Shown here piece by piece: positions 11,455 through 12,706 of a stretch of DNA of 12,706 nt. The stretch is from an uncultured Acidobacteriota bacterium (lineage in GTDB: Bacteria; Acidobacteriota; Blastocatellia; Pyrinomonadales; Pyrinomonadaceae). Each line of letters opens with the position of its first letter. Position 1 is the stretch's first letter. The DNA lies in assembly GCA_902826505.1 (NCBI GenBank), contig CADEFG010000023.1:2924-15629 (forward strand), given 5' to 3'. The position numbers and the translations under genes were made by a program. The notes under the pieces were generated by a model. It was not told the DNA's origin. It searched no databases and worked only from the letters and a program-made list of their open reading frames with translations.

Positions 11455-12706
11455 AAAATCTGATATTAATGATGACGAATCTCCTGTTAATTATTATTCT
11501 GCCGCTTGCTGCCGTGCCGCAGACGGGCGGGCAGTTTGCGGTCACGCAGTCGGTCACGGCGGGCGGCGGCGGCTCGAATTCGTCGGGCGGCGCGTTTTCG
11601 CTCGACGGAACGATCGGACAATCGGTCGCGGGCGATATTTCCGTGAACGGCGCGTCTTCGCTGGCTTCCGGTTTTTGGACGGTCAATCCGTTTGCCGGGC
11701 AGGGTTTTGAAGCGGATGTCGCGCCGCGCCGCACGGGCGGCGGCGTGGTACTCTCGAACGATGTCATCCAGCTTCAGCGTTTTCAGATCGGACTCGATCA
11801 GCCCGATCAAACCAACGAACTTCAGCGCGCCGATTCCGCACCTTTCGCCTCGCGCGGCGACGACATTATTCAATCAAACGATGTCGTCCAAACGCAGCGT
11901 TATCAGATCGGGCTGGAATCACTGCAAAACGCCGCCGGTCCGGGCGCGTTTGCGGCGGCGGCTGAAAATCGTCCTTTGCCGTCAGCCGAAAACAAAAAGG
12001 GCGCGCCGGAAAATGTTTTTTCGGAAAAATTAACCGGTGCGCCCGCCATCCCGCGTCTGCTTCATGTGCAGAATGCGAGCGGCGGAGCCGGACAGCAGGT
12101 TCAAGTCAATATTCTGGTTGATGCGATGGGCGATGAATCGGCTTACGGTTTGACGCTTGTTTATAATCCGGCGATCCTGACCAATCCGGCAACGGCGATC
12201 GGCACGGCGGGCGGCTCTCGTTTGTGCAACACTTCGGTCGCGGGACGAATAAGTTGCTCGATCATAAATTTTCCCTTTGAAAATCCGACGAGCAGCACCG
12301 ATCAAATCGGCGAGATCCTACCTGGTGAAAATCAGTTGCTTTTACGCATCACCTTTACGATCGCCCCAAACGCTCCGGGCGGAACGGTTGCTCTGACGCT
12401 CTCGAACGTCAACGCTTCAAACGACGCGGCTGCAAATTTGACGATAACTTCACAAAACGGCACGCTGACGGTCATCGGAGTGACCGCTGCGGAAGTTCCG
12501 GTGGCGGGGCGAATTTCCACGACGGACGGCAGAGGAGTTTTCAATGCGACCGTCACCATCACCGACACGAGCGGCAATCCGCGCTCGGCGCGCACCAATC
12601 AGTTCGGCAATTTCCGTTTCGACAGCGTCGAAGTCGGGCGCACCTACGTTTTTCAGGTGTTTTCCAAACAATTCACCTTCGCGCCGCAGATTATTGCGGT
12701 CAATGA
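11451..12706 (+). CDS. Secreted multidomain protein with dockerin-like pair, cohesin-like domain and carboxypeptidase-regulatory-like domain (3' truncated by window)
   Basis: The frame is open from the ATG at 11451 to the window end (418 codons, no stop). GGAGGA at 11439-11444 and the ATGA overlap with the previous stop support this start and translational coupling. A signal peptide covers residues ~1-24 (MKNLILMMTNLLLIII…). Residues ~28-80 are a Gly/Ser-rich module ending SGFW, a pattern I recall from secreted proteins of several phyla. Residues 89-155 hold two dockerin-like segments 40 residues apart (SNDVIQLQRFQIGL and SNDVVQTQRYQIGL, both preceded by D-x-AP); their calcium loops are not the canonical 12-residue type. 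Residues ~203-343 look cohesin-like (QVQVNILVDAMGDESAYGL, then YNPAIL). From ~351 a carboxypeptidase-regulatory-like beta-sandwich begins (VAGRISTTDGRGVFNATVTI, TNQFGNFRFDSV). Known cohesin-dockerin pairs assemble extracellular complexes; here they could join molecules of this protein or attach to the fibres (inference). Confidence 0.85.
   Translation, partial: MKNLILMMTNLLLIIILPLAAVPQTGGQFAVTQSVTAGGGGSNSSGGAFSLDGTIGQSVAGDISVNGASSLASGFWTVNPFAGQGFEADVAPRRTGGGVVLSNDVIQLQRFQIGLDQPDQTNELQRADSAPFASRGDDIIQSNDVVQTQRYQIGLESLQNAAGPGAFAAAAENRPLPSAENKKGAPENVFSEKLTGAPAIPRLLHVQNASGGAGQQVQVNILVDAMGDESAYGLTLVYNPAILTNPATAIGTAGGSRLCNTSVAGRISCSIINFPFENPTSSTDQIGEILPGENQLLLRITFTIAPNAPGGTVALTLSNVNASNDAAANLTITSQNGTLTVIGVTAAEVPVAGRISTTDGRGVFNATVTITDTSGNPRSARTNQFGNFRFDSVEVGRTYVFQVFSKQFTFAPQIIAVN

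Overview
This window looks like chromosomal DNA of a Gram-negative bacterium, most probably an acidobacterium of the Blastocatellia/Pyrinomonadales type. That placement is inferred from recalled family resemblance, not from a search. The clues are the last gene's layout (Gly/Ser-rich 'GGG…GFW' module, dockerin-like pair, cohesin-like domain, carboxypeptidase-regulatory-like domain), families of secreted 'tail fiber domain' proteins without any phage genes, and moderately GC-rich coding DNA.

Layout, all genes on the + strand. (1) 1-486: C-terminal part of an NtrC-family sigma-54 activator. (2) 487-925: non-coding stretch with a 136-bp imperfect palindrome, three 12-bp direct repeats, a sigma-54-like -24/-12 candidate and a perfect 13-bp hairpin. 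(3) 926-1423: cytoplasmic ankyrin-repeat protein, overlapping by 4 bp (4) 1420-1683, a HicB-like small protein with no HicA beside it. (5) 1704-11454: five consecutive paralogous genes for secreted fibre-like proteins of about 516, 702, 615, 605 and 785 residues. (6) 11451-12706: a secreted protein with dockerin-like and cohesin-like modules, starting inside the stop codon of the fifth fibre gene and running off the window.

Each fibre protein has a Sec signal peptide with a conserved mature start (Q-T-T-E-F), a conserved N-terminal beta domain, one or two tandem arrays of a 17-residue repeat (N-[ST]-F-F-G-x2-[AS]-G-x2-N-T-T-G-x2), a YadA-head-like cap after each array, a peptidase S74 intramolecular chaperone domain with a Ser-x4-Lys motif, a C-terminal coiled coil and a C-x8-C tail. 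Repeat number and coiled-coil length differ between paralogs in whole units. The third protein carries a different S74 subtype between otherwise shared ends.

The short gaps (6 to 38 bp) and the two 4-bp overlaps suggest one transcription unit from the ankyrin gene, or at least from the first fibre gene, through the cohesin/dockerin-like gene. My reading, as inference, is a cell-surface or extracellular trimeric-fibre locus that uses a phage-type self-cleaving chaperone for host fibres, perhaps under sigma-54 control. The most unusual observations are the five-paralog array, the Ile-at-a/Gln-at-d coiled coil that varies in exact heptads, the S74 domain swap in the third protein, and the coupled cohesin/dockerin-like partner.
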